A DNA stretch of 64,000 bases from Streptomyces sp. M41(2017) (GCF_002078175.1 NZ_MWFK01000001.1:3534001-3598000), one strand, 5' to 3'; shown: positions 38,187-47,740, numbered from the stretch's first letter. Notes: a model not told the origin generated them from the letters alone. A program made the numbers and translations.

Positions 38187-41100
38187 CTAGCTCTCCGACG
38201 ACTTGCCACCCGATCGGGGCGCCCCCACCGTCGCACCCGCCTTGACGCCGCCGTCCTTGCCGCCCGGCGCCTCGAAGGACTCCAACGCCTCCAGGACGTC
38301 CTGGACACGGGAGATCTCCGCGTTGATGTCCTCCCGCCGGCGCACCAGCACCTCCAGGTCCCGCTTGCCCTCCTCGACGGCCGCCTTGGCCTCCTGGATG
38401 GCCTCGGACCTGATCTTCTCGGCCTCGGCGATGACGGACGTCTTCTTCTGCTCGGCCTCCTTCAGGAGACCCTCCGCCTTCCGCACCGCCGCGATCCGCA
38501 CCTTGCTGGCCTCGGAGTTCGCCTCGGACACCAGATCCTTGGCCTTCGCCTCCGACTCCGCGAGCTGGTCCTCGGCGGCCTTGATGAGCGCGTCGCACCG
38601 GTCGCCCGCGTTCTTCATCGCCTCGGCCGACTCGCGGCGGGCCCGCTCGTGCAGCTCCTCGATCTCCGAGGTGATGCGGTCGCGCAGCTCCTCCGCCCGT
38701 TCCCGGATCGCGGTGGCGTCCCGGCGCGCGCCGATCAGCAGCTCGTCCGCGTCCGTCCGCGACCGCTCGACCAGGGTGTTGCCCTCGACGGTCGCCTCCG
38801 AGACGAGCCGCTCGGCCTCGCCCCGCGCCACACCGACCATCGTGTCGGCCTGCGACTCGGCGTCCGCCGTCGTCTTCTGCGCGCTCTGCTGGGCCTCCGC
38901 GAGCAGCTTGTCCGCCTCGGACGCCGTCTCGGAGATGAGCGTGTCGACCTGCTCGGCGGCCTCGGAGCGCCGCTTGTTGGCCTCCTGCCGGGCCTCGTCG
39001 AGGGTCCGCTCGGCCTCCTCGCGCGCCGACGACGTGACCCGCTCGGCCTCCTCCGCCGCCCGTGCCCTGACCCGCTCCGCCTCCGACCGCACCCGCTCGG
39101 CGTGCTGCTGCGCGGAACCGACCGTCTCCGCGGCCTCCGCGCGCAGCCGCTCCGCGTCACCGGTCGCGTCCTCGATGAGCCGCTCCGCCTTGGTGACCGA
39201 CTCGGTGCGGACCCGCTCGGCCTCCGCCGCGGTCTCCGTCTGCAGCCGCTCGGCCTCCGACGCCGCCTCGGTGATGAGGGTGTCCGCCTGCGTCGCCGCG
39301 TCCGAACGGATCCGGTTCGCGTCCTCCCGGGCGTCCGCACGCGTCCGCGAGGCGTCCTGCTCCGCGTTGGCGATGGCGTCGGACGCCTCCGTCCGCACCC
39401 GCTGCGCGTGCTCCGAGGCGTCCGACCGCAGCCGCTCCGCCTCGGCGATCGCCTCGGCCACCGTGCGCTCCGCGAGCGCGCCGGCCGCCCCGGTCTCCTC
39501 GGCGGCCTCCCGCCGCAGCCGCGACGCGTCCTCCGACGCCCGCTCCCGCTCGGCGTACGCGTCGGCGCGGACCTGGTCCGCCTCCTCCTGCGCCTCCGTG
39601 CGCGTGCGCTCCGCCGCGTGCTCGGCGGCCGACCGCAGCCCGGTGATCTCCTCCTGGGCCTGCTCGTGCAGCCCCGCCACCGCGTCCCGCACCTGCTGCG
39701 CGGTCTGCTCGGCGCTGGAGACCATCTCGTTCGCCCGCCGGTCGGCCTCCTCGACCAGCCGTACGGCCTCGGTCTGGGCCTCCTCGACGCGCTTGCGCGC
39801 CGAGGCGAGCAGCTCCTCGCTCTGTTCGCGGGCCCGCTCGCGCTCCTGGTCGGCCTCCTGGCGCGCCGAACCGAGGGTCTCCTCGGCCTCGCGGCGCCGC
39901 CGTGCGGCCTCCTCCTGCGCGGCGGCCAGCGTCTCGGCACCCTCGGCGGCCAGCCGCTCGGCCGCGGCCTGCGCCTCGGTCCGTACCCGGTCCGCGCTCT
40001 CCTGCGCCTCCGACTTCAGCCGCTCGGCCTCCGCGGCCGCCTCGGACCGCAGCCGCACGGCGATGGTCTCGCCCTCGGCGCGGGACGCCGACGCGTCCGC
40101 CGCCGCCTCGTCGCGCAGCCGCTCGGCCTCCGCCTCGGCCTGCGCCTGGAGGGTCCGGATCCGTTCCGCGGCCTCCGACCGCAGCCGCTCCGTCTCCTCG
40201 ACCGCCTCCCGGCGGATCCGCTCGGCCTCGGCACGCGCGTCCGTCAGCGCCTGCTCGGCGGCCGTCAGCCGTTCCTCGGCCTCCGTGTGCAGCCGCGCGA
40301 GACCCTCGGCGGCCTCGGCCTGGCGGGCCTCTATGGCCCGCTCCGTCTCCTCGCGCTGCCGCTCGGCGGCCCGCTCCGCGTCCGCGGTGATCGTCTCGGC
40401 CTGCTCGACGGCGTCCGCGCGGTGCCGCTCGGCCTCCGCGCGGGTCCGCTCCAGCGTCTCCTCGGCCTGCCGGCGCAGCCCGGTCGCCCGCTCGATCGCC
40501 TCGGTACGGACCTTCTCGCTGTCCGTCGTGGCGGCCTGCCGCAGCTCGTCCGCGTCGGCCTTCGCCTTGGCGAGCAGCTCCTCGGCGGTCCGCGCCGCCT
40601 CCTCGATCTGCTGGACGGCCTCGCGCCGGGCCTCCGCACGGATGCGCTCTCCCTCGGCGACCGCGTCGGACCGCAGCTGCTCGGCGTCACCGCGCAGCCG
40701 CCGCGCCTCCTCCTGCAGTTCGACCGTCTTGGCGCGGTACTCCTTGGTGTCGTCCTTCGCCGTGCCCTTGAGTTCCTCGGCGATGTCGTGCGCCTCGGCC
40801 CGCAGCCGGTCGGCCTCGGTCTCCGCCTCCGTGCGGATCCGCTCGGCCTCCTCGGACGCCGCCTTCGTCGTCCGCTTGGCCTCCTCGGACGCCTTGTTCA
40901 GGACGTCCTCGGCGGTCCGGGCGGCCTTCGCGAGCTGCGAGGCGGTCTCCTCGGCCGTGAGGCTGCGCGCGCTCTCCTCGGCCTCCGCGACGATCGTCTC
41001 GGCCTTCGTCCGCGCGTCCTCGACGAGCTGCTCTGCCTCCGCCTTGGTGGACTCGGCCTCCTTCGTCGCCTCGCTGACCAGCCGGGCGACCTGCTCCTTC

Positions 41101-42032
41101 GCCGTCCGCGTGCGCTGCTCATTGGCCGACTCGGCGGCGGACAGCGTCTTGGCGGCCGCCTCCTTGGCCTCGGACAGCACCTTGTCCGCCTCGGACTGCG
41201 CCTCGCGAAGCCGCGTCTCGGCGGAGCTCATCCGCTGCTCGGCGGCCCGGCTCAGCTCGGTGGCCTGCCGGCGGGCGTTGTCCGACTCGCTCGCCGTGGA
41301 GCTGCGCAGCTGCTCGGCGTGGTCGGTGGCCTCCTGCGCCTGCGTCGACGCCGCGTTCAGCAGCCGCTCGGCGTCCGTACGGGCCCGGCGCAGCAGCGCC
41401 TCCGCCTCGGCGCGGGCGGCCTCGGCGTCGGTCGTGAGCCGCTGACGGGCCTCCGAGGCGACGCGCTCGGCCTCGGCGCGGGCGGCGGCCAGCGCCTGCT
41501 CGGCCTCGGCGCGCGACTCCTCCAGGAGCCGGCGGGCCTGCGACTCGGAGCGGGCCCGCAACTGCTCGGCCCACGCGACGTTCTCGTTGACGTGCGACTC
41601 GACGGTCTGGCGGCGCTCGGCGAGTTCCTGGTCGAGCTGCTGGCGGCGGGTGACCGCCTCCTGGTGCAACTCGGCCTGCAGCCGGGCCGCCTGCTCGGCG
41701 TGCTCCTGCAGGATGCGCTGCGTCTGCGCGCGCGCCTGGCTGATCTCCCGCTCGGCGTCCGTCCGCAGCTGGTCGGCCTGCATCTGGGCGTTACGGAGCA
41801 GCTGTTCGGCCTGATAGCCGATGTCCGCCCCGTCGTAGGCAGGACGGGTCGCCAGACTGCGGCGCGCCTCGTGCAGCTTGGCGCGCAGCACCTCGACCTG
41901 ATAGCCGAGATCCTCGGCGTGCTGGACGGCCTTCTCCCGCTCGGTCTTCAGCCGTTCCATCTCGGCCTCGAACCGAGAGAGGTGGTCGACGTCAGCCGCC
42001 GGCTCTCGCTCCTGGCGTTCGTAGCCCCGCAC
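38187..42032 (-). CDS. scy: Scy polarity scaffold, giant coiled-coil protein
   Basis: Scy organises the hyphal tip: it binds DivIVA and FilP and recruits ParA. The 1281-residue protein has a short DivIVA-like N-terminus (MRGYERQEREPAADVDHLSRFEAEMERLK), a conserved segment through about residue 90, and then more than 1,000 residues of nearly continuous coiled coil built from Ala/Glu/Arg-rich units (A-E-A-E-R-[IVL]-R-[ST]-E-A) in a hendecad/51-residue periodicity, as described for Scy. The tail is Gly/Ala/Lys-rich. The start is GTG at 42032. It is slightly shorter than I recall for S. coelicolor Scy (about 1,326), suggesting repeat loss. filP follows. Confidence 0.93.
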   Translation of the reverse strand: MRGYERQEREPAADVDHLSRFEAEMERLKTEREKAVQHAEDLGYQVEVLRAKLHEARRSLATRPAYDGADIGYQAEQLLRNAQMQADQLRTDAEREISQARAQTQRILQEHAEQAARLQAELHQEAVTRRQQLDQELAERRQTVESHVNENVAWAEQLRARSESQARRLLEESRAEAEQALAAARAEAERVASEARQRLTTDAEAARAEAEALLRRARTDAERLLNAASTQAQEATDHAEQLRSSTASESDNARRQATELSRAAEQRMSSAETRLREAQSEADKVLSEAKEAAAKTLSAAESANEQRTRTAKEQVARLVSEATKEAESTKAEAEQLVEDARTKAETIVAEAEESARSLTAEETASQLAKAARTAEDVLNKASEEAKRTTKAASEEAERIRTEAETEADRLRAEAHDIAEELKGTAKDDTKEYRAKTVELQEEARRLRGDAEQLRSDAVAEGERIRAEARREAVQQIEEAARTAEELLAKAKADADELRQAATTDSEKVRTEAIERATGLRRQAEETLERTRAEAERHRADAVEQAETITADAERAAERQREETERAIEARQAEAAEGLARLHTEAEERLTAAEQALTDARAEAERIRREAVEETERLRSEAAERIRTLQAQAEAEAERLRDEAAADASASRAEGETIAVRLRSEAAAEAERLKSEAQESADRVRTEAQAAAERLAAEGAETLAAAQEEAARRRREAEETLGSARQEADQERERAREQSEELLASARKRVEEAQTEAVRLVEEADRRANEMVSSAEQTAQQVRDAVAGLHEQAQEEITGLRSAAEHAAERTRTEAQEEADQVRADAYAERERASEDASRLRREAAEETGAAGALAERTVAEAIAEAERLRSDASEHAQRVRTEASDAIANAEQDASRTRADAREDANRIRSDAATQADTLITEAASEAERLQTETAAEAERVRTESVTKAERLIEDATGDAERLRAEAAETVGSAQQHAERVRSEAERVRARAAEEAERVTSSAREEAERTLDEARQEANKRRSEAAEQVDTLISETASEADKLLAEAQQSAQKTTADAESQADTMVGVARGEAERLVSEATVEGNTLVERSRTDADELLIGARRDATAIRERAEELRDRITSEIEELHERARRESAEAMKNAGDRCDALIKAAEDQLAESEAKAKDLVSEANSEASKVRIAAVRKAEGLLKEAEQKKTSVIAEAEKIRSEAIQEAKAAVEEGKRDLEVLVRRREDINAEISRVQDVLEALESFEAPGGKDGGVKAGATVGAPRSGGKSSES

Positions 42033-42275
42033 TGCGCGGTCCCATCCGTCCCCTGGTCGAAAGTCTTTCCGAACAAGCTCCGTCCATCCGCTGAACGGGG
42101 CCCCCGGGGAATGGTGTCAGATCAACGGCGGAGCACGGGCTGCTGCCCCGACGCTCGCCCCCCGAAACCTGGACCCCGGCCCTTGGTCCCGCACGCCCGC
42201 AGACGGACAGGACCCCGGCCGTCCCCCGTGAAGGCGACGGCCGCCCCCAACCCTACCGGCCCAGATATACGGAGG

Positions 42276-42716
42276 TCAGTGCTCAGGTGACTCAACCGTC
42301 GCCGAAGTGACCAGTTCTGTCAGGACTCCATGACAATCCTTGGGGTGGAGGAAGGTGATCCGGGATCCCATCGATCCGGTCCGGGGCTCGTCGTACAGCA
42401 CTCGGACGCCCTTGTTCCGGATGTCGGCGGCGTCGCCGTCGACATCCGCGGTGCCGAAGGCGATGTGGTGCACGCCCTCGCCGTTCTTCGCCAGCCACTT
42501 CCCGACGGCCGAGTCCTCCCGGGTCGGTTCCAGCAACTGGAGGTAGGAGGCACCCCCGTCGGACGTCTCGTTGATCTTGAGCATGGCCTCCCGGACGCCC
42601 TGCTCCTCGTTGACCTCGGTGTGGAACACCTCGAAGCCGTACGTCGCACGGTAGAACTCGACAGTCGTGTCGAGGTCGAAACAGGCGATCCCGATGTGGT
42701 CGATTCGCGTCAGCAT
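42276..42716 (-). CDS. mce: Methylmalonyl-CoA epimerase
   Basis: The enzyme interconverts (R)- and (S)-methylmalonyl-CoA ahead of the B12-dependent mutase. The 146-residue VOC-fold protein shows '[16 protein letters not shown]' (metal His7), '[14 protein letters not shown]' with a second His, and the late Glu in 'LTELVTSA'. It is divergent from the thiolase and near meaB, so the three form a propionyl-CoA/ethylmalonyl-CoA-type neighbourhood. Confidence 0.94.
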   Translation of the reverse strand: MLTRIDHIGIACFDLDTTVEFYRATYGFEVFHTEVNEEQGVREAMLKINETSDGGASYLQLLEPTREDSAVGKWLAKNGEGVHHIAFGTADVDGDAADIRNKGVRVLYDEPRTGSMGSRITFLHPKDCHGVLTELVTSATVESPEH

Positions 42717-42864
42717 GCTGCCAGTGCAGCGCCCCCGGCGTGGTTACGCAACGTGCGCGCGATCACACTGCGGGCCGGATGACGCATGGCCTACCGCTCA
42801 GTACATTCTCAGTAAACCCTCGTTCACTCCTCGGCTGTGCAAGCCGGTAAGGGGATCGCACCTC

Positions 42865-44067
42865 ATGTCTGGAACGAACAGCACGACCTCGGTGATCGTC
42901 GCGGGCGCCCGGACGCCCATGGGACGGTTGCTGGGCTCGCTGAAGTCCTTCTCCGGGGCCGACCTCGGAGGATTCGCGATCAAGGCCGCCCTCGACCGTG
43001 CGGGCATCGGCGGCGACCAGGTGCAGTACGTGATCATGGGCCAGGTGCTCCAGGCCGGGGCAGGGCAGATCCCGGCACGCCAGGCCGCCGTCAAGGCGGG
43101 CATCCCCATGAGCGTCCCGGCCCTCACCATCAACAAGGTGTGCCTGTCCGGCCTCGACGCCATCGCCCTCGCGGACCAGCTGATCCGCGCCGGCGAGTTC
43201 GACGTCGTCGTCGCGGGCGGCCAGGAATCCATGACAAACGCCCCGCACCTGCTCCCGAAGTCCCGCGAGGGATACAAGTACGGCGCCATCGAGATGCTCG
43301 ACGCCATGGCGTACGACGGGCTGACCGACGCCTTCGAGAACATCGCGATGGGCGAGTCCACCGAGAAGCACAACACCCGCCTCGGCATCCAGCGCCCCGA
43401 GCAGGACGAGATCGCCGCCCTGTCCCACCAGCGCGCGGCCGCAGCCCAGAAGAACGGCGTCTTCGAGGCCGAGATCACCCCGGTGGAGATCCCGCAGCGC
43501 AAGGGCGAGCCCGTCGTCTTCAGCAAGGACGAGGGCATCCGCGCCGAGACCACCGCCGAGTCCCTCGGCCGGCTGCGTCCCGCCTTCACCAAGGACGGCA
43601 CCATCACCGCCGGCAGCGCCTCCCAGATCTCGGACGGCGCCGCCGCCGTGGTCGTGATGAGCAAGGCCAAGGCGCTGGAGCTGGGCCTGGAGTGGATCGC
43701 CGAGATCGGCGCCCACGGCAACGTGGCGGGCCCGGACAACTCCCTCCAGTCGCAGCCCTCGAACGCGATCCTGCACGCCCTGAAGAAGGAGGGCCTGGAG
43801 GCCGGCGACCTCGATCTGATCGAGATCAACGAAGCCTTCGCGGCGGTCGCGGTGCAGTCGATGAAGGACCTCGGGGTCACCACCGACAAGGTGAACGTGA
43901 ACGGCGGGGCCATCGCCCTCGGCCACCCGATCGGCATGTCCGGGGCCCGTCTCGTCCTGCACCTCGCCCTCGAACTGAAGCGCCGCGGCGGCGGCGTCGG
44001 CGCGGCCGCCCTGTGCGGAGGCGGCGGTCAGGGTGACGCGCTGATCGTGCGGGTAGCCAAGGCCTGA
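42865..44067 (+). CDS. Acetyl-CoA acetyltransferase (thiolase II)
   Basis: This thiolase condenses two acetyl-CoA to acetoacetyl-CoA, or the reverse. The 400-residue protein has the acylated Cys93 in '[15 protein letters not shown]', '[12 protein letters not shown]', '[19 protein letters not shown]' with the catalytic His, and the second Cys in '[15 protein letters not shown]'. The ATG at 42865 ([20 protein letters not shown]) gives the normal N-terminus; a frame opening upstream at 42667 is out of context. It is 39 bases upstream of meaB, probably co-transcribed. Confidence 0.96.
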   Translation: MSGTNSTTSVIVAGARTPMGRLLGSLKSFSGADLGGFAIKAALDRAGIGGDQVQYVIMGQVLQAGAGQIPARQAAVKAGIPMSVPALTINKVCLSGLDAIALADQLIRAGEFDVVVAGGQESMTNAPHLLPKSREGYKYGAIEMLDAMAYDGLTDAFENIAMGESTEKHNTRLGIQRPEQDEIAALSHQRAAAAQKNGVFEAEITPVEIPQRKGEPVVFSKDEGIRAETTAESLGRLRPAFTKDGTITAGSASQISDGAAAVVVMSKAKALELGLEWIAEIGAHGNVAGPDNSLQSQPSNAILHALKKEGLEAGDLDLIEINEAFAAVAVQSMKDLGVTTDKVNVNGGAIALGHPIGMSGARLVLHLALELKRRGGGVGAAALCGGGGQGDALIVRVAKA

Positions 44068-44105
44068 CACGCGTTCCACCCTGATCTCTCGTGAACGGAG
44101 CTGTG

Positions 44106-45062
44106 ATGCAGGACGTCTCCTCGCTGGTGTCCCAGGCCAGAGAAGGGCGACCGCGGGCGGTGGCCCGGCTGATCTCCCTGGTGGAGGGCGCGGCACCGCA
44201 GCTCCGTGAGGTCATGGCGGCCCTGGCCCCGCTCACCGGCAACGCCTACGTGGTCGGGCTCACCGGATCGCCCGGCGTCGGCAAGTCCACGTCGACGTCG
44301 GCGCTGGTGACCGCCTACCGGCGGCAGGGCAAGCGGGTCGGTGTCCTCGCCGTCGACCCGTCCTCGCCGTTCTCCGGCGGCGCGCTGCTCGGCGACCGCG
44401 TCCGCATGTCCGACCACTCCTCCGACCCGGGCGTCTACATCCGCTCCATGGCCACCCGCGGCCACCTCGGCGGACTCGCCTGGTCGGCCCCGCAGGCGAT
44501 CCGGGTCCTCGACGCGGCGGGCTGCGACGTGATCCTCGTGGAGACCGTCGGCGTCGGCCAGTCGGAGGTCGAGATCGCCCGTCAGGCCGACACCTCGGTC
44601 GTCCTGCTGGCCCCCGGCATGGGCGACGGCATCCAGGCCGCCAAGGCCGGAATCCTGGAGATCGGCGACGTCTACGTCGTCAACAAGGCCGACCGCGACG
44701 GCGCCGACGCCACCGCACGCGAGCTGAACCACATGCTCGGCCTCGGTGAGTCCCGCGGCCCGGGTGCCTGGCGCCCCCCGATCGTCAAGACGGTCGCCGC
44801 CCGCTCGGAGGGCATCGACGAGGTGGTCGAGGCCCTGGAGAAGCACCGGGCGTGGATGGAGGAGCACGGGGTCCTCGCCGAACGCCGGCTCGCCCGGGCG
44901 TCCCAGGAGGTCGAGACGATCGCCGTCACGACCCTGCGCCGGCGCATCGGCGACCTGCACGGAGACCGCCGCCTCAGCGCCCTCGCCGAACGCATCGTCG
45001 CCGGCGAACTGGACCCCTACCGCGCGGCGGACACCCTCGTCGAGGGTCTCACGGAGAGCTGA
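44106..45062 (+). CDS. meaB: Methylmalonyl-CoA mutase-associated GTPase MeaB
   Basis: MeaB is a GTPase chaperone that gates cobalamin loading and protects B12-dependent acyl-CoA mutases from inactivation. The 318-residue G3E P-loop protein has Walker A GSPGVGKS (54-61), 'LAVDPSSPFSGGALLGDRVRM' (switch I), 'VILVETVGVGQSEVEIA' and 'VYVVNKADRDGAD' (NKxD specificity). The ATG at 44106 follows GGAG; GTGs at 44091 and 44103 are in frame. It lies downstream of the thiolase and can serve methylmalonyl-CoA and isobutyryl-CoA mutases; icmA is encoded 17 kb away in this window. Confidence 0.95.
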   Translation: MQDVSSLVSQAREGRPRAVARLISLVEGAAPQLREVMAALAPLTGNAYVVGLTGSPGVGKSTSTSALVTAYRRQGKRVGVLAVDPSSPFSGGALLGDRVRMSDHSSDPGVYIRSMATRGHLGGLAWSAPQAIRVLDAAGCDVILVETVGVGQSEVEIARQADTSVVLLAPGMGDGIQAAKAGILEIGDVYVVNKADRDGADATARELNHMLGLGESRGPGAWRPPIVKTVAARSEGIDEVVEALEKHRAWMEEHGVLAERRLARASQEVETIAVTTLRRRIGDLHGDRRLSALAERIVAGELDPYRAADTLVEGLTES

Positions 45063-45171
45063 CCCCGCTCGGGGCGGGCACCTCGCTCCCGCCCGGCGGG
45101 AAGTCCCGCGGCGCCCGCCCCATGACGCGGCGCGGCCGGGAACCCCCTGGCCGACTCCCCGCGCCCGCTGT

Positions 45172-45204
45172 TACGTTGAGCGCATGTTCCTCCTCCTGGC
45201 ATAG
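45172..45204 (+). CDS. Possible leaderless six-residue uORF (MFLLLA) upstream of the MFS gene
   Basis: ATG TTC CTC CTC CTG GCA TAG (45184-45204) encodes MFLLLA. A TACGTT hexamer at 45172-45177 is placed so that transcription would start at or next to the ATG, giving a leaderless uORF. A Leu-rich minimal leader before an exporter gene suggests ribosome-mediated attenuation. No ribosome site precedes it, and no homology support is available from sequence alone, so confidence is low. Confidence 0.35.
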   Translation, partial: YVERMFLLLA

Positions 45205-45217
45205 GGCCCGCCCAGGC

Positions 45218-45255
45218 CCGCGACGCACGGCAGCACCGAGGCTGCGGCGTCGCGG
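45218..45255 (+). promoter_or_regulatory. Hairpin in the MFS gene leader
   Basis: CCGCGACGC (45218-45226) pairs perfectly with GCGTCGCGG (45247-45255), with an inner GCAGC/GCTGC stem, thirteen bases after the uORF stop. It has no T run; it could act as an attenuator through a factor-dependent mechanism, or as an mRNA stabiliser. Confidence 0.5.
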
Positions 45256-45301
45256 CACTCCGGCGTCCCCTTTCCCGCCTCGCAGCTGAGGAACCACACC
45301 C

Positions 45302-46582
45302 ATGTCCGGGTCATCCCCGCGGCCTTCGTACGCCGCGCTCTTCCGCATCCCGCACGCCCGCCGCACCTTCGCCGCCGCCCTGACCGGCCGCCTCTCGTAC
45401 GGCCTCGTCTCGCTGGCCATGATGCTCAGCACCACCCACGCCACCGGCTCGTACGCCGTGGCCGGCACCGTCATGGCCCTGTTCGGCGCGGCCGGCGTGT
45501 TCCTCTCGCCCGCCCGGGCGGCCCTCATCGACCGGCACGGTGCCCGCCGCGCCCTGATCCCCATGGCCTCGCTGTACGCGGGCCTGCTCACCGCCTTCGC
45601 GGCGACCGCGTGGCGACCCGGCGCACCGGCCCTCGCGATCGGCGCGCTGGCCGTCGCCGCGGGCACCTGCACCCCGCCCCTCGGCCCCACGATGCGCACG
45701 GTGTGGAGCCGACTCGTCCCCGACGAGAAGCTGTTGCAGCGCGCGTACAGCCTGGACGGCGTCCTGGAAGAGGTCCTCTTCGTCTCCGGGCCGCTGCTCG
45801 TCGGCGCGGTCGTCCAGTGGGCGCCGCCCGCCGCCGCCGTCGTGCTGAGCGCCTTGCTGGTCTGGGCGGGAACCCTGGCGTTCGTGCTGTCCCCGGCCGT
45901 CGCGGGGGTCCGTCCGGCCAAGGCCGGAGCGGGCCGGGGCGAACGCCGACGGCGGGACGGCCGGGCCCTCGCCCAGCCCGTCGTCGTCGCGCTCGGTGTC
46001 GGTCTGTCCCTCGGCGCCGTCGACCTCCTGGTCCTGGCGTTCGCCGGACAACACCACCACGGGGCCGACACGGTGGCGTGGGTGCTCGCCGCCCTGTCGC
46101 TGGGCAGCGCCCTCGGCGGGCTGCTCAACGGCGCCGTCGACTGGCGGCTGTCGCCGGGCGCTCGACTGCCCCTGACGGCCGGCGGCCTGGGCCTCGCCCT
46201 GCTCGCCGCCGCGTTCGCCCCGGACCTCGGCACCCTGACCGTGGCCGTCGCCTGCGCGGGCTTCTTCGTCGCCCCGGCCCTCACCACGTCCTACCTGATC
46301 GCGGACGCCGCTGCCTCACCGGGCTTCCGTACCCAGGCCGGTGCCTGGGTCAACACCGCGGTGAACGCGGGGAGTTCGGGCGGCGCGGCCGGGGTGGGCG
46401 TGCTGGTGGGCCAGGTGTCCCTGGGCTGGTGCTTCGCGATCTCGGGGGCGGTGTCCCTGACGGCGGCGCTCGTCGCCCTGCGCGCGGCACCTACGACAGC
46501 ACCCGCGGTGCGCCCGACAGCCAGGGCGTCGGCGGCCGAGGGAGAGGCCACCCCGGAGGACGCCGCACCCAGCCGCCTCTGA
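45302..46582 (+). CDS. Major facilitator superfamily transporter
   Basis: The 426-residue protein has about twelve hydrophobic helices and the MFS-like loop 'FLSPARAALIDRHGARRALIPMAS' (motif A equivalent, D-R-H-G-A-R-R). The 'LQRAYSLDGVLEEVLFVSGPLLVG' stretch is typical of Streptomyces MFS exporters. The C-terminal tail is Ala/Thr-rich. Export of a small molecule or drug is likely but unproven. Expression may be tuned by the leader ORF and hairpin described upstream. A terminator follows. Confidence 0.88.
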   Translation: MSGSSPRPSYAALFRIPHARRTFAAALTGRLSYGLVSLAMMLSTTHATGSYAVAGTVMALFGAAGVFLSPARAALIDRHGARRALIPMASLYAGLLTAFAATAWRPGAPALAIGALAVAAGTCTPPLGPTMRTVWSRLVPDEKLLQRAYSLDGVLEEVLFVSGPLLVGAVVQWAPPAAAVVLSALLVWAGTLAFVLSPAVAGVRPAKAGAGRGERRRRDGRALAQPVVVALGVGLSLGAVDLLVLAFAGQHHHGADTVAWVLAALSLGSALGGLLNGAVDWRLSPGARLPLTAGGLGLALLAAAFAPDLGTLTVAVACAGFFVAPALTTSYLIADAAASPGFRTQAGAWVNTAVNAGSSGGAAGVGVLVGQVSLGWCFAISGAVSLTAALVALRAAPTTAPAVRPTARASAAEGEATPEDAAPSRL

Positions 46583-46620
46583 CCGGCCGGGCGCGGGGCG
46601 GTCGTCGGACAGCCGGCAGG

Positions 46621-46661
46621 GCCGGGCGGGGGCGATCCCGTGTACGTCGCCCCCGCCCGGC
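46621..46661. terminator. Bidirectional terminator
   Basis: A 15-bp GC-rich stem (GCCGGGCGGGGGCGA against TCGCCCCCGCCCGGC) separates the convergent MFS and PepSY genes. Confidence 0.8.
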
Positions 46662-46684
46662 CCGGCCGATCCCCGGCCTTCCGG

Positions 46685-47578
46685 TCAGTCGTCGTCCGAG
46701 CCGTGTCCCGAGCCGTGTCCCGAGTCGTCGTCCGAGCTGTCGTCCGAGCCGTGTCGTCCGTGGTGCTCCGGTCCGTCGTCCGAGCCGTGTCCGGCGCCGT
46801 GACGCTCGCGCCCGGTGTGCCCGGCGCCGTCGTCCGAACCGCGGGCCGCCCCGTCGTCCGAGCCGCGCTCACGCCCCGTACGGTCGTCCGGGGCGTGCGT
46901 GGCGCCCGTACGGTCGTCGTCGGCGTCGTGAGCGGCCCGGTCGTCGCTCCGGTCGTCCGCCCGGTCGTCCGTGCGGTCGTCCGACCTGCGGTCGGCGGTG
47001 ATCCGGGTCGTGTCGAGGCCGACCCGCCACTCCTGCTCGACGCCGTTCGACGTCACGGTCTCCACCTTCCAGGCGGGCGTCCCGCGATCCACGTCGAGGT
47101 CGATCTCCGTGACCCTGCCCTTGGCGGCGGCGGCCCGGGCGGCCTCGGCGGCCGAGACGGACGTCCCGTCCAGCGCGGCGCGCACCCGGGCCGCGTCGTC
47201 CTCGTGGTCGGTCCGCGAACCGAGCACCGTACCGGCGGCGGGGGAGACCCGTACGTCGTGCCAGGTGCCGTCGCGGCCGACGACCTCGACCTCCCAGACC
47301 ACGGCACCGTTCTCGTCGTCCAGTTCGGCGCCGACGGCGGTGCCCGGAGTGTGCTCCAGGGCGCGGGCGATGGCGTCCTGCGCCGTCACCGCCTTGCCGC
47401 CCGCCCCGTTCGTTCCCTCGACGGCCTTGTCGTCCCGGCGGTCGTCCGCCCCCGGCTGTCCGCTCGACCGCGTGGTGGGCGCCGTCGAGCCGTCGCCCGT
47501 GACGGCGAGGGACGTCGCCGTGCCCCCGGCGATCAGAGCCGCGGCCGCGACCGTGGCGATGACGATGTTGCGCTTCAT
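46685..47578 (-). CDS. Secreted PepSY-domain protein with Asp/His/Arg-rich tail
   Basis: The 297-residue exported protein starts MKRNIVIATVAAAALIAGG, a signal peptide. Two PepSY-like modules follow (about 65-120, 'AQDAIARALEHTPG..VWEVEVVGRDG', and 140-195, 'AAEAARAAAAKGRVTEIDLD'). From about residue 196 the protein is almost entirely Asp, Arg, His, Gly and Ser with DDR and GSDDG repeats, an acidic low-complexity tail likely to bind cations. It is divergent from a two-component system whose sensor also carries an acidic insert, so the three probably form one signalling unit. Confidence 0.85.
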   Translation of the reverse strand: MKRNIVIATVAAAALIAGGTATSLAVTGDGSTAPTTRSSGQPGADDRRDDKAVEGTNGAGGKAVTAQDAIARALEHTPGTAVGAELDDENGAVVWEVEVVGRDGTWHDVRVSPAAGTVLGSRTDHEDDAARVRAALDGTSVSAAEAARAAAAKGRVTEIDLDVDRGTPAWKVETVTSNGVEQEWRVGLDTTRITADRRSDDRTDDRADDRSDDRAAHDADDDRTGATHAPDDRTGRERGSDDGAARGSDDGAGHTGRERHGAGHGSDDGPEHHGRHGSDDSSDDDSGHGSGHGSDDD

Positions 47579-47680
47579 GGAAAGCCCTCCCGAAGTCCAC
47601 TGGTTCACGCTGTCCCGTCCCGGACGCTCCGCCACAAGCGGTGCGGCCGGGACGACGTGGACCAATCTGCGGGACGGACG

Positions 47681-47717
47681 CTGAAGGCAGCCTGAAGGAA
47701 CCTGAAGCCGTCTTCAG
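47681..47717. promoter_or_regulatory. Direct and inverted CTGAAG repeats, candidate response-regulator site
   Basis: CTGAAG occurs at 47681, 47692 and 47702 (spacing 11 and 10 bp, one helical turn each), and CTTCAG at 47712, in the divergent gap between the PepSY gene and the response regulator. OmpR-family regulators bind such phased direct repeats. It lies 24-60 bases upstream of the response regulator start. Confidence 0.6.
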
Positions 47718-47740
47718 CTTCGGTTTGCGACCCTGTCTCC

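Noticed and set aside
38187..42032. Repetitive DNA in scy considered as a CRISPR or tandem repeat array
   Set aside because: Repeats are coding, degenerate, in-frame units of a coiled coil; no conserved direct repeats with unique spacers and no cas genes.
42033..42275. Possible extra gene between the epimerase and scy genes
   Set aside because: Only short frames without starts or motifs; a GGCCGTC/GACGGCC stem suggests a terminator region only.
38064..42290. A 1,400-codon open frame on the + strand opposite scy
   Set aside because: It mirrors the Ala/Glu/Arg codon pattern of scy with strong GC bias, translates to Arg/Leu/Gly repeats and has no family features. Shadow frame.
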